A stretch of 62,000 nucleotides of DNA, from positions 1,268,100 to 1,330,099 of the forward strand of contig NW_019091401.1 of the NCBI RefSeq assembly GCF_001949145.1. The letters run 5' to 3'. Position 1 is the stretch's first letter, and the number at the start of each line of letters is the position of its first letter. The notes under the pieces were generated by a model, which did no database searches, was not told where the DNA came from, and was given only the letters and a program-made list of their open reading frames with translations. Of the stretch, positions 44,701-54,292 are shown one piece after another. Source of the stretch: Acanthaster planci (taxonomy: Eukaryota > Echinodermata > Asteroidea > Valvatida > Acanthasteridae). A program made the translations under genes and the position numbers.

Positions 44701-47700
44701 ATTTTTATGTAACCTTGACAACGCATTCTACCAATTTGTTGCAGCATCACTGCCGTCACTGTGGCCAGCTCTTCTGCAGCAAATGCTCCTCCAAGCAACT
44801 GCCCATCCCCAAGTTTGGCATAGAAAAAGCTGTGAGGGTCTGTGACCCATGCTACAGCAAGCTGACGAGGTAGGTGCAGCGCTCAGATAGTTAAGCAGTT
44901 AACATAACATGACAAGGATGCAGTTGGCTCTCAGCCCAATTTTTTGGAGCAGGCAAACTGTTTGAAAAGACAACTTGTGCGTCTATGTTGTGATCATATC
45001 TCTGAATAGATCACATTTGTGACAATTTCTCCCTTGTCAGTCATCAAGGCCTATGGTTGTCTGTTAGGGCAGACTTGAAGCCCAGAATGACAGAATACAC
45101 ACCCTAACCCTAACTACAGCTGTGCCTGATACCATGAAACTTCACAGCTGTGGTATGGTATGTCTGAAAGAGTTCAATCAATTCAAACCAAGGGAGAGTG
45201 CAGTGTGAGAAATCTTATACAACAGGACAAATATCTCTGAGTAAATGTCTTTGATGTGCCCTCTGGAGAAGCATTTTGTTTCCATGGTCCTTGCCATTGT
45301 AGTTACAGTGCAGCATTATTTGATGTGTGACCATTTGTGCTATTTCTCTGATAAGCTAGAAATAATATGGTGCAAAGGAGAGTCTAAGTTATTGTTATAA
45401 CAATATGTGCGATTCACAATAATGCACCTGCAAGAGTTTGCAACGCATTGGCCAATCACAATGTGCACAATCTGTAAACCCTTTCCAAATGCACGTTGGC
45501 AGGTGTGCTGTTATGAATTGCCTATATTGGCAGGGCTTTCAGGAATAATTTTAAGCCCATCAGTCAGGTAATAACGCCTTAAAGCAAGTTGACTTTTTTA
45601 CTTTCATTATTTGAATTGTAGAGTCTCATCTTATTTTGAAATGTTTTCTTTGCTTCAGCCGCACTGAGACAACCTCTGGATCTGGCGGCCATGATTCGGA
45701 CCTCCCTGCTGAATATCTGAATAGCCCCTTGGCCCAGCAATCCCAGGCACCACCACAGCGCAGCGAGAGAGAGCTGCAAGAGGAAGAGGAGCTTCAGTTA
45801 GCCATGGCTCTGTCACTGGACGCTGCTGAAAACAAGCACATTGTACGTTGTGTTAATCTTACATTATCACGTTTTGGAGGCCACGGTGCTTAACCAGGTT
45901 TCTTTGCTGCCCTCACAACCATTTAAAATACCATTTCAACTCCGGAGGGCCTTATTTTGTGTGAAACCTGTTGATTCAGGTAACAGCTGTTCATATTAAT
46001 GCGCGGTCTTCTCATTGCTTGTGTCACATTCATTTGCATGCGCATAGACAAATTTTAAATTAGGGTGATGTACACAAAAACCAGTGCTCACCAGTTTTTT
46101 TTTTTATTTTAGTGCAAATAGTTTTCAATTGGATGTGCACAAAACCAGTGGTTTTTATATGCCTATTCAGACAGGTGCATACTACTGATTTTGTGTACAT
46201 AGGACAGGAACACACCTAAATGTGTATGTTCAGTGGCATTACCACTTCCTTGTCTTTCAGTTTTCACATTTTCCCACCGAGGGTTCAGATATGCAGAGAG
46301 GCCATGCAAAAACTTGTGCAAAACTGTCCTTAAAATGTTATGCCTGATGCCGGTTACAAGTATTGGTTTTTTAAAAGCTCAGTTGCAGGACAAGTGATGT
46401 TTTTACTCCTGCTTCTCATTGAATTTCAGATTGATAAGGATAAGAGTGCAAGTAGTGGCCACACCTCCTCACCTCCTCCTCCAGTAAGTTGCCCCTCCAT
46501 GAGCCCTTCTGGGAGGCTACGTTGTAGTATCTAAAGAGTCAGGAGTAAATGATGTCATGCTATGTCTAAATTATACTTGGCTATGGCTGTTGATGACACA
46601 GAACTATATGTATATGAGAAATGGACTCAGCTAGTGGCTACCATAAGCACATATTCTTAGCCTTATTAAAATCATTGAAATATGGCCTTACTTTCCGTTG
46701 AGGTAAAGTAAGAAGGCACAGTTACAGATCGTGGCTCTGTTTTGTAAACCCGTGATGGAGGAATACGTTATCTGTTCAGGAATTATGTTTGAATAGTTTC
46801 TGTTGACTTTATCATATGAAGATGACTGTGGATTGTCTTCATAAACAACACAACACCTTAATTTTCCTCTTAATTTACTTTTTTCACTGCAAACAGCCCA
46901 AGAAACGATGTATACATCTTTGCATAATGGTTGTGAAGTAGGTTGTTCGAGATGAACATGTGACACATGAGGCCCTTGTTGCAAATGGAGCTTGCCAGAA
47001 GTAGTCAAAGATTGTTTTGAGCCTTTCCTTAGTGCACACTTTTCTGTGAAACCCTCAAAATAGAATGGAAGTATGTGAACGAGTGTGTCTGTGGGAGACT
47101 TTGAGACACTAGTGGTGACAGACATACTGGTCCTTTTTCAAGGTATTGCGCATGCTCAGAACTATGCCCGCATGATCAGGACTGGTAAAAAAGACCGGTA
47201 TGTTTGTCGCCACCAAGCGTCTCAAAGTCTCCCATTAAGCAAAATGTTTGTTTTTGTCCCAATGTAGTCGTCTTCTGCTCCAGTGATGGACCCAGAGGCA
47301 GACCCTGAGGTAAGTCATGTAGTTATTAACACCTACCAAAGTTTCCTAGCTGCAACAGTAGCTTGTGGTCTTACCAATCGAAGCTAGTGTTGATAGTCTT
47401 TACCAGGGCCCAGGTGAGTGAAATACCCCTTGAGTTTAGCTTGAGTGTCCTTTACAGAGTAATGTTGGGCAAGCCAATCTTGGATCTATTTTGCCCCTTC
47501 TAGTTTCTTTCCTATACATTTTTTTCCTTTTCACTGTGAATTATGGGTTTTTATATCAGTGATTGATATGTCCTTTTGTTTGAATTTTGCACCAGGTTGT
47601 GAACTACTTTTTATAATTGTTTCCGATGTATTCTTTCATGTATTCTAAAATATGTATGAAGCCTTTGTTACATTGTTTCTATTGTAATTGTCAATTGCCA

Positions 47701-50700
47701 TGCAATTTAGCCACATGACTTGCTACATGTATATGATAAAAATAAACCAATACTATAACAGTTATAATAGTAATAGTGCTTGGTTTGTGTGCAAGTCAGT
47801 TCTGTGACTCTTGTTGATTTGCACTTCCAAAACCATTGTCTCGTTTAAGGTTTTTAGAGAAATCTTTAAAAATTGTAAGGTTTTTATTTGTAATCCATTA
47901 TTTCTGCATTTGTCCAGCTTGCTCGCTACTTAAACCGCTCCTACTGGGAGCAGAAACAGGAGGAGAGTGTCAAAGCCTCGGCCACACCTTCTGCCCCAGC
48001 TAACGCCCCTGACCCCACACCAGCCACTGCCCCACCGCTGTCACAGTCAGTTTCAACACAGCCGATGTACGCAACCAGCAAGGTGCAGGAGGTAGGGAAC
48101 AAGACCTACATGTCTCTGTGGTTGCTTCATTTTCAAAATTTGTAATATTCTGTGTTTTTGATGCTTGCCAAAAACTGGATGCACATGGACTTCAAATGGT
48201 AATTATTCCCTAAAAATTGTGCCACAAATTCTACAAGTGTCGCTCGCCTTTTCTGGCGATTCAATTCAGTTCTATTTTCTTTGGATTTCTCCACATGTGT
48301 GCAGAGTGAGTAGTGTAGGCTTTATGGTGGGTTTGGAAAGTCACTGGCAAAAATGCCCCAGGAATCAGGGCTAAGTTGAAAAGTCCACCTGCAGCGGACA
48401 AAGCTGTCCTTTCAGTCAAATGTCAGTTGAGCAACATTGTCTTTACTGTTATGAATTCTGCCTACGTATTGCAAGCCAGATTGACTGGCTGTGACTTTTC
48501 ACTCAATTGAGCTTTGTGCTTGCACTGCGAAAGCTCTGAGGCCTGGTGATTGACCTAGACTAGTCACAGTGCACATTGAATAGATGGTCAGACTTTTGAG
48601 GACAGTAGAGCAGGAGAAAATCAACAGATTTTTGACTGTCTTTAATTTTTCTATGGCTTTGTAAATAAGCCTTATGCTTGCTTCCCTTTTCAGGTTGCCC
48701 AAAACGGTGAGGTACCGGATGACATAGAGTTCCTAAGGACGCTTTCAGCCAACCTGGAGGTCTTTGTTAACCGTATGAAGAGCGACTCATCCCGTGGACG
48801 TAGTATCGCCAGCGACACCTCAGTGCAGACCCTGTTCCATACCCTTACCCAGATGCACCCGCAGCTCCTCAGCCTACTCCAGGAAAAGGAAGACAAGCGA
48901 GGTACTGTGGGAGACCATGATAGATTCATTTCTTCCATATTGTAACCAGGGTAAAGCCGTCAGTTATAAATTTGTTCTTCCTGGGAACCCTAGGGAGAGG
49001 AGAAGACAGTGGAGAAATGTTCAGTTGCACAAATATTCCTAGGAAAAGCCTTGGAATCTAGTAGGGACAGAGACCGAATCCACAGGTCAGCCTAGGTGGG
49101 ATTCAAACCCATGCCGCCTCGGTAGGAGAGGAAAAAGCCACTCTACCAGCCTGACTCCTTGAAGAGAGTATGCAAACTGCTGTCATTGTCACAATCTGCA
49201 CTCAAAATAAAATGATTTAACTCCAATTTAAATGTTGGTTACTGACAGTGAGCCTCAGTGTATCTTGATTTCTATGTCTTAGTTTGACCATCATGCTGAA
49301 AAATGATATTACAGTGTAGCTCTATTTGGCTCAAGTTCAAGTTTTATTGTCAATACAGCTTATTGTGCCTTGACTCTTCTAGCTTAGTGTGGTCATCAGG
49401 CTACACTGAATATGATCATTTTTGTAAATTATGTGTAGGGGTTTATTAAATTACAGAGACATTTTTCAGGAAACATTGTTTTATTGATACGCAGAGCCAG
49501 ATTACATGTACTTATTCCAGGTGGTAATCACTCCAGTAGCCTTGTACTAATGACTCCTGGTTCGTTTGAAATGCATTTTACAGCCAAGATGGAGAGCCTC
49601 CAGGACAAGCTGGCGCAGATCCATGATGCCAGAGAGGCACTCGATGCCTTGCGAGACGACCACCGGGAAAAGAAGAGACGTGAGGCAGAAGAGGCTGAGA
49701 GACAACGGCAGATCATGCTGGCTCAGAAACTAGAGATCATGAGGCAAAAGAAACAAGTTAGTTGAATAGGGTCTTGAATAGCCACTACAGATGGCATTGT
49801 CATGTAGCGTTTGCCGATTGAAATTGATTGCGAATGGAATTGTAATTCCTGGGCACAACTAGAATCAATTACAGAACTGCTAGAATCACTCAACAATTTG
49901 GTGCAAGTTAATCTGTGTTAATCGTGGTCCAATTTGTTTGGTCTTAAACCAGGAATACCTGCAGTTACAACAGCAGCAGGCTCTGCAACGACTGCAGGAA
50001 CATGAGCGAGAACTGCAGATGCGTCACGAACAGCAAAAACAGCAGCAGCAGATGCGGCAGATCCAGTACACAGCTTACGCTGGCATGCCCCTACACCAGG
50101 GTGGCATGATGGCAGCCCCGCCCCAAGGGATGATGCCACAGCAGCAAGGGATAATACCCCCACCCCAGGGGGCTATGATACCACCAGGCCAGTACAGTGT
50201 ACCCCAACAGGTTAGTGGTTGTCTCTTCCATTTCATGGAGTTAATTTTGAAAGCTTTACATAGAAATGTGTGTCTTCAGTGCTGTTCTCGAACAAAAGTG
50301 AAACTGTAATCTATTTTGAAACAAGTTGTTATCAATTGTGCTTTTTTAGACATTCAGCCCGCCCTCTTCAATGCAAGGTTCCCCTGCCCACAGTGGCTAC
50401 AACCCCCAGCAGCAGACTTACAATGCCCCACCCCCCAACGTGGATCCCCAGGCCACCCACCAGCCACCTTCCAACACCCAGCCTGGGTACACCCAGGCCT
50501 ACCAACAGCCACCCCAGCAGTCCTACCAACAAGCACCCCCACAGGGTGGGGCCTACCCGATGGGATACCAGCAGCAGCCCCCTTCCACCCAGCCGCACCC
50601 CTCCCAGGGCCCACCCAGTGGGACATACTCACCCCTCTCCTCGCTAGACTACCCAGCCCAACCCCCTCAGCAACAACAGCAGCAGCCACCCAACAATAAC

Positions 50701-50910
50701 CCCTACAACATGCAAGGCATGGCATCCTCACTACCCCCCTCCCAGCAGTATGGGGGCCCCCCAACCCAGGGGGGAATGTACCAACAGCAGCCTGGGCCAC
50801 CCCAGGATATGCAGTATGGAACAAACAAGGGACAGCAGCCCGTCACACAGGCCCAAACACAACCCCAGCAAGACCATCCACAAGAAGCCTCTCTCATATC
50901 CTTTGACTAG
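35734..50910 (+). CDS. HGS: HGS/Hrs, ESCRT-0 ubiquitin-sorting subunit (16 exons)
   Basis: Hepatocyte growth factor-regulated tyrosine kinase substrate. It pairs with STAM on early endosomes, binds PI3P and ubiquitinated cargo, and recruits clathrin and ESCRT-I. Sixteen exons splice to a 772-aa protein (human 777). VHS domain about 1-143; FYVE zinc finger about 158-220 with WVDGDKC, RKHHCRHCG (split by an intron) and RVCDPCY; double-sided UIM EEEELQLAMALSL (264-275); LARYLNR region; the STAM-binding coiled coil (about 440-545); a glutamine/proline-rich tail (about 545-765); and terminal LISFD, a clathrin-box-like motif, before TAG at 50908-50910. Start ATG 35734 gives the family N-terminus MFSSSGKSGFDKAL. 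Divergent from ARL16, convergent with ENGASE. Confidence 0.97.
35935..36006 (-). repeat. tRNA-derived SINE head
   Basis: On the minus strand, CCTAGTGGTTAGGG (box A region) and AGTTCGAGTCC (35958-35948, box B) are spaced as in a tRNA. No closed acceptor stem. It sits in the first HGS intron. Confidence 0.6.
36166..36250 (+). CDS. HGS: HGS exon 2: VHS
   Basis: Acceptor TTGATTATAG, donor GTAAGC, ends in phase 2. It encodes KATSSLLLEPDWDATLQICD and CIRQKDV, the conserved first helices of the VHS domain. Confidence 0.96.
36251..37137 (+). other. HGS intron 2
   Basis: 0.9 kb of A+T-rich sequence; no supported feature. Confidence 0.5.
37138..37213 (+). CDS. HGS: HGS exon 3: VHS
   Basis: Acceptor TTCAATCCAG, donor GTGAGT, ends in phase 0. 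It encodes GKYVINALRKKLFDKNARVT and LYALQ. Confidence 0.95.
37214..38706 (+). other. HGS intron 3
   Basis: 1.5 kb, no supported feature apart from scattered ACATGTAC palindromes (for example near 37350). Confidence 0.5.
38707..38799 (+). CDS. HGS: HGS exon 4: VHS
   Basis: Acceptor TGTGGTTGCAG, donor GTGAGT, phase 0 on both sides. It encodes VLESCVKNCGSTIHEEIA, matching the VVKNCG core of human HGS. Confidence 0.96.
39523..39643 (+). CDS. HGS: HGS exon 5: end of VHS
   Basis: Acceptor TTTATTGACAG, donor GTAGGA, ends in phase 1. It encodes VKNKALEMIQAWAHAFRNES and the last VHS helix. IQAWAHAFRNE is identical to human. Confidence 0.97.
39739..41152. mobile_element. Pogo/Tigger-like nonautonomous DNA transposon in HGS intron 5
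   Basis: Terminal inverted repeats read inward as CAGTCGACTCTCATTATTAT on the left and CAGTCAACTCTCGTTATTAC on the right, continuing GAAAT on both sides. The 1,414-bp body is flanked by TA at 39737-39738 and at 41153-41154, as expected for Tc1/mariner-superfamily insertion. Subterminal TTGTTGTA and GAAATTxC motifs are typical of pogo/Tigger ends. No transposase frame was recognised inside. Confidence 0.75.
41519..41571 (+). CDS. HGS: HGS exon 6 (53 bases)
   Basis: Acceptor TCTCCCTTAG, donor GTAACC, ends in phase 0. It encodes NTFPPLRESDAMFMAEK, the link between VHS and FYVE; human has F-P-E-F-K-E-S-D-A-M-F-A-A-E at this place. Confidence 0.95.
41572..42963 (+). other. HGS intron 6
   Basis: 1.4 kb; short frames on both strands but nothing with splice or family support. 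Confidence 0.5.
42964..43032 (+). CDS. HGS: HGS exon 7: FYVE, first half
   Basis: Acceptor GTCCTGTAG, donor GTAAGA, phase 0 on both sides. It encodes APEWVDGDKCHTCRSEFGVV and VRK: the W-x-x-D motif and first zinc Cys pair. Confidence 0.97.
43383..43462. repeat. 24-bp tandem repeat, about 3.3 units
   Basis: Unit GATGCATGCACATGCGACAT plus GCGC. Nearly perfect units, rich in GCATGC palindromes. It produces repetitive artefact peptides on both strands (24 is divisible by three). Confidence 0.9.
43565..43835 (+). pseudogene. Possible BED-type zinc-finger fragment of a transposase
   Basis: An 80-codon frame reads DKFQWRWLEGKDNNGDFFST, then VRKLRLPGRPKPTNYC and YFPSGGKL. The order aromatic-W-x-W-L, G-x-F, R-K-x-x-x-x-G, C-x-x-(C/H) and S-G-G-K-x-L resembles BED-like zinc fingers found at the start of hAT-type transposases in many marine animals. 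No complete zinc-ligand set is visible and the frame ends early. Low certainty. Confidence 0.35.
44745..44869 (+). CDS. HGS: HGS exon 8: FYVE, second half
   Basis: Acceptor TTTGTTGCAG, donor GTAGGT, ends in phase 2. It encodes HHCRHCGQLFCSKCSSKQLP, then IPKFGIEKAVRVCDPCY. With the preceding VRK it completes the PI3P-binding R-K-H-H-C-R motif and the remaining zinc cysteines. Confidence 0.98.
45424..45490. repeat. Diverged copy of the 855-954 foldback arm
   Basis: CAAGAGTTTGCAACGCATTG, then GCCAATCACAATGTG and AATCTGT, match the left arm and its flank at 845-895 with scattered substitutions. Only one arm is present. Confidence 0.65.
45659..45842 (+). CDS. HGS: HGS exon 9: UIM
   Basis: Acceptor TTGCTTCAG, donor GTACGT, ends in phase 0. 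It encodes a Ser/Gln/Pro-rich linker, then RELQEEEELQLAMALSLDAA, the double-sided ubiquitin-interacting motif. Confidence 0.95.
46430..46483 (+). CDS. HGS: HGS exon 10 (54 bases)
   Basis: Acceptor GAATTTCAG, donor GTAAGT, phase 0 on both sides. It encodes IDKDKSASSGHTSSPPPP, a flexible linker. It could be skipped without frame change. Confidence 0.85.
46484..47267 (+). other. HGS intron 10
   Basis: 0.8 kb. The 145-codon minus-strand frame at 46688-47125 has no recognisable similarity or splice context and is treated as chance. Confidence 0.5.
47268..47309 (+). CDS. HGS: HGS exon 11 (42 bases)
   Basis: Acceptor CCAATGTAG, donor GTAAGT, phase 0 on both sides. It encodes SSSAPVMDPEADPE, corresponding to the human D-I-D-P-E region just before LARYLNR. 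Confidence 0.9.
47918..48091 (+). CDS. HGS: HGS exon 12: LARYLNR and Pro/Ala linker
   Basis: Acceptor TTGTCCAG, donor GTAGGG, phase 0 on both sides. It encodes LARYLNRSYWEQKQEE, nearly the same as human, followed by an Ala/Pro/Thr-rich linker. Confidence 0.96.
48694..48901 (+). CDS. HGS: HGS exon 13: start of helical core
   Basis: Acceptor CCCTTTTCAG, donor GTACTG, ends in phase 1. It encodes FLRTLSANLEVFVNRMKSDS, RGRSIASDTSVQTLF and MHPQLLSLL, all matching the human segment V-N-R-M-K-S ... G-R-S-I ... M-H-P-Q-L-L. Confidence 0.97.
49060..49165 (-). repeat. tRNA-derived SINE-like element (minus strand)
   Basis: Box B GGTTTGAATCC on the minus strand (49109-49099), followed by CCACCTAGGCTGACC; CTGGTAGAGTGGC upstream resembles box A. 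It lies in an HGS intron. Confidence 0.5.
49584..49756 (+). CDS. HGS: HGS exon 14: coiled coil
   Basis: Acceptor CATTTTACAG, donor GTTAGT (weak), ends in phase 0. It encodes LQDKLAQIHDAREALDALRD, EAEEAERQRQIMLAQKLEIM and RQKKQ, the STAM-binding coiled coil, highly similar to human. Confidence 0.97.
49953..50210 (+). CDS. HGS: HGS exon 15: Q-rich coiled coil and Q/P/M-rich region
   Basis: Acceptor TTAAACCAG, donor GTTAGT, phase 0 on both sides. It encodes EYLQLQQQQALQRLQEHERE, LQMRHEQQKQQQQMRQIQY and a Gly/Met/Pro/Gln-rich stretch. Confidence 0.96.
50350..50910 (+). CDS. HGS: HGS exon 16: Q/P/Y-rich tail with terminal LISFD
   Basis: Acceptor GCTTTTTTAG; TAG at 50908-50910. Low-complexity Gln/Pro/Tyr/Gly tail, with the NPYNMQGMASSLPPSQQY block resembling human N-M-Q-N-L-M-T-T-L-P, and terminal EASLISFD, the clathrin-box-like end of HGS. 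Four other frames stay open here because of the biased codon composition. Confidence 0.97.
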   Translation, partial: TFSPPSSMQGSPAHSGYNPQQQTYNAPPPNVDPQATHQPPSNTQPGYTQAYQQPPQQSYQQAPPQGGAYPMGYQQQPPSTQPHPSQGPPSGTYSPLSSLDYPAQPPQQQQQQPPNNNPYNMQGMASSLPPSQQYGGPPTQGGMYQQQPGPPQDMQYGTNKGQQPVTQAQTQPQQDHPQEASLISFD

Positions 50911-53887
50911 ACCTCCCCATCATGCCAGTGGTGGCAGAAAGGAAAGAAGCAAGCTATATATAGTGCAAGCAATGTTAAGACTAATTGTTATATAAAGTGA
51001 AATCTACCCGGAAAGAATACAAACAGCTAAACATCGACATCAGCCATAGAAATTTTCCAATCTAAGCTTGGGATTTGAAACCCGTTTCTAAACTCTTCAG
51101 TCAGTTAATGCCATTCAGTGGAATCTTACACTTAAGATCAAGAGTACTCTGAATTTAGTGTTGCCCACATCGTCTTCAATTTACCCTAACTTTGTCATAT
51201 AATGGTATGTTGGTAATTTAGGGTTTAGTCACATAGGATACATGTTCATTATCATTTGTGTAGTAATGGACAGTATAACGTGCATGTGTTGATTTTTCAC
51301 CACATCAAAAATTAATACTGCATCTGTCCAAGGGTCACAACTGTAATTATCAATTTATTTGTTTTCAGAAATAAAAGAAACTCTTTTGGGTTCTAGGGAT
51401 TTCTCAAAGATTGAACCAGATTGTCATCAGTTTCACAATTGGTGAGGCATGTCAAGAGGCGACTTTTGTGCTGTCGTGAGCATTGTGTATATCAATTGAT
51501 GCACTTCATGTGATATTCTGAGGTTGTGTTCCCATTGCCTGCCATAAATCCTGGTAAATGTTTTAATGAGTACTGGTGAACATTTTAGTGATGTGTCATT
51601 TCCAGTGCATTGTAATTGTTTGAACCTGTGGGTAGAAGGTTGTGTAGACACACTGGTACTACACTAATTCATGTATCAGACATACAGTGGGGGACAGTGA
51701 AGCAGATGACTTCAACAACTGCATTTCTGTTTACTTTTTTTTTTTTTACTGGGCCAATTTCGCCATTATTTCTTTGTGATTTTAATGCCCCTATTTTGTT
51801 CAGGACAGCACAGCACCAAGAAAATACTGAACTTTTTGTGAAAGTTAAATATGGTTCTAAATTCTGCTCTCAAGTGGCATGGTGGGGGAGACCCAACTTC
51901 CTTCAGACATTACCCAAAACAGTATTGTGTCCAAAACTGTCATTTACCAGAAAAATTCTTCAGAAATTTCAACACAAAAGATTGTACCCTCTACCAATTG
52001 TTTAATTTAGTTGCATTTGTTCAAGTCAATGGAAGACAATTTCAGTGAAATGAAATGCATGTCTTCACAGTCAATTGTATTTTACTCTTCACTTGCATTC
52101 TTAAAATCTTTGAAATTGGTATGACAAAGTAATTGTTACCTGTTGAGATGGGTTCCATGGGTTTTGTGTAACCTCAGGGGCAAATTGCACCCAAGGCGTA
52201 TACATGTGCCCTCCCTGAACAGCATCAAATGTGTGTTAAAGGTTGATGGTTAAACAGCTGACAATTTGTACCATTCAGTAGTGCTACTGTTTTGTGGCAC
52301 AGCAGAGTATATGCCAAATGTATCAAGCATGTTTACATGGTGAACGCTTAATCTTCGATGTTTTAAACTTATAGTAATTTCTTGAAAAAGTCCTAATTTC
52401 TATTTTACATGTATCATTAAATTTAACTTTTAAGTCGCTAGATGTGATAAAGAGAAATAGAGAAGTGTGGCAAATGGGTGTGTAATGTTCCAGAAACAGT
52501 AATTAACTTGATATACCTGTCATGTCAGTGTACTCTCTGCTATTATAAATTAAATTGTCTCACCAGAAACTACTTGCTGTGCTTTGACATCAGGCCTGTA
52601 TTTTTGTTTCTGTCATTTGGATTTTTAAAATTCTTTGGTGTTCAAACTTTTGAAATGTTTGCTGTCATGTCCTGTTTAAATTAACCAGAGGACTTCAATT
52701 CAAATGCTCATTCCAAGATTTTTATTCAGCCTGTAGCCACAGAAAATAATTCCACTATTCATGCATGAAGACTATTAGCTAATTTGAAGTATTTTTTTAC
52801 AATTTAAAATTCTAAAAAGTGAATTCATACTTCAGGCAAACGCCTGGCAATTTTGTGACAAGACAGGAAACAACTGTTCTTCTGTTCAAATAAGTGAGAC
52901 ACACTTAAACTCCAGCCAAAATTCTTGTCCATGAATGGTTCTTGACAGCAAATTCATTTCACATTTCACTCACACAAAGTATAAATCAACTTCAGCACTG
53001 TTTGATCATTTCTACTTTTCTTCATATCAACATCACAGGATCAAAACGATGTTAATTTTTTTCCCCGTGTAGATCCATTACAAATACACATGTCAAAGGC
53101 ACAAAGTGATCATTTATTATTGATCACACCAACACTATTGTTCAGGATTACTTCTCAAATACAAACCATAGTTGACCAAACTCGAGTTACATGCAAACAA
53201 ATCCAATATGTATAGCGTTCAGAATTTGCAATACACCTAGATTGCACATAGAAAAATATTCAGTGATTTTAAGTTGTTCAAGCAAGAGGATTGTCTTGTC
53301 TAAAAGCTTGAGTTTTGACAATTTCTTCCCATATACCCACTTACAAATATGACAAAATAAAACCTTTCCAAGTTAATATGAATACATTTTTACAGTTCTA
53401 ATAATACTTGAATGCTTTGCAGTATTCCAATGTGTTTAATGATGGTAACAGAAATGCATGAGAAAATAAAACCTCTTATATTCTTGGTCATTTATCTTGT
53501 AGAAACTATTAATTAAATTACATTTCCTTATAACATTAAATCCAACTCTGTTTCAAATATATCTTATGAAGTCAGACTCTTGCAAAATACTATGTAGCCA
53601 AAGATAGTTATTCTTCATATGTATATCCCAGTATTTCAAACAGAAAAACCTCAAATCTTAAAAGACAATAGAAAAAAATTCTTGGAAAAATAGAAGTAAT
53701 GTGTGGTTTGAAGCAATGCATGTACAATGTATCAGATCATTCACAGTGTATGGTACAACAGACTTCAAATATCATAAAAAGTAATGCCATTGTAAGCAAA
53801 TTTCTAAGAATTGCAATTCCTCATTGCAAATATACTATGACTGCTACAACACACAGACGGCCATCCAGACAGCGCGTACCACTAACC
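50911..53887. other. Converging 3' flanks of HGS and ENGASE
   Basis: About 3 kb without recognised coding sequence. Presumably the HGS 3' untranslated region from the left and the ENGASE one from the right. TTTATT at 52721-52726 and 53113-53118 are AATAAA on the minus strand and candidate ENGASE poly(A) signals. Confidence 0.5.
51370..51375 (+). terminator. Candidate HGS poly(A) signal AATAAA
   Basis: Canonical hexamer 460 bases after the HGS stop codon, followed by a T/G-rich stretch. Not proven; later signals are possible. Confidence 0.45.
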
Positions 53888-54292
53888 TTAATCAGAATAT
53901 GTCACCTTGATTCTTGTTGCACTAACCAATGGAGCAACAAAACCAGCTGCTGTGGTTGGCTGTACAATCAAATCCAGTGATTTAGGTCGGCTCCCAACGA
54001 CCTTTGACACCAGCAGGTGGCAGATGCGGAACGTGCGAGCATGTGCCCGGCCGATGAAGACGACATCTGTCTCCTTGACATCACGGGACTGGTTCGGATC
54101 ACGCTGCACTCCCTGGCAGTAGACGTCAAAGTGCAGTGCTGCAGGGGCATAACGCCAGCGCAGTGTAGCACAGAGGGACCAAAAGGCATCACCCTTGGAG
54201 AAGATTGGGAGGGGTGGATGCCAGGACAGGTCAAGGCACTCTAGGTCTGTGACCTGTGTCATCTGGTCTCTCAACATGGCCGGGTCACAAAT
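53888..54292 (-). CDS. ENGASE: ENGASE last exon
   Basis: Minus-strand acceptor CTTCCTGCAG, phase 0, 134 codons and TAA. It encodes ICDPAMLRDQMTQVTDLECL, DLSWHPPLP and a fibronectin/beta-sandwich-like C-terminal domain ending KVTYSD. The dense overlapping plus-strand frames are shadows. Confidence 0.88.
   Translation of the reverse strand: MCDPAMLRDQMTQVTDLECLDLSWHPPLPIFSKGDAFWSLCATLRWRYAPAALHFDVYCQGVQRDPNQSRDVKETDVVFIGRAHARTFRICHLLVSKVVGSRPKSLDLIVQPTTAAGFVAPLVSATRIKVTYSD

Larger units (their letters stand above)
43033..44744 (+). other. HGS intron 7 with foreign-looking insert
   Basis: From about 43195 to 43970 base composition changes: CpG-containing sequence, the 24-bp array (43383-43462) and a BED-finger-like coding remnant (43565-43835). 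The rest is ordinary intron. Confidence 0.5.

Noticed and set aside
46688-47125. 145-codon minus-strand frame in an HGS intron
   Set aside because: No recognisable domain, no splice context, ordinary intron composition.
50270-50824. Long overlapping frames on both strands over HGS exon 16
   Set aside because: By-products of the CAG/CCC-rich low-complexity codons; only the frame ending LISFD joins exon 15 in phase.
53968-54244. Plus-strand frames over the last ENGASE exon
   Set aside because: Antisense shadows; the minus-strand frame continues the ENGASE protein in phase to a stop.
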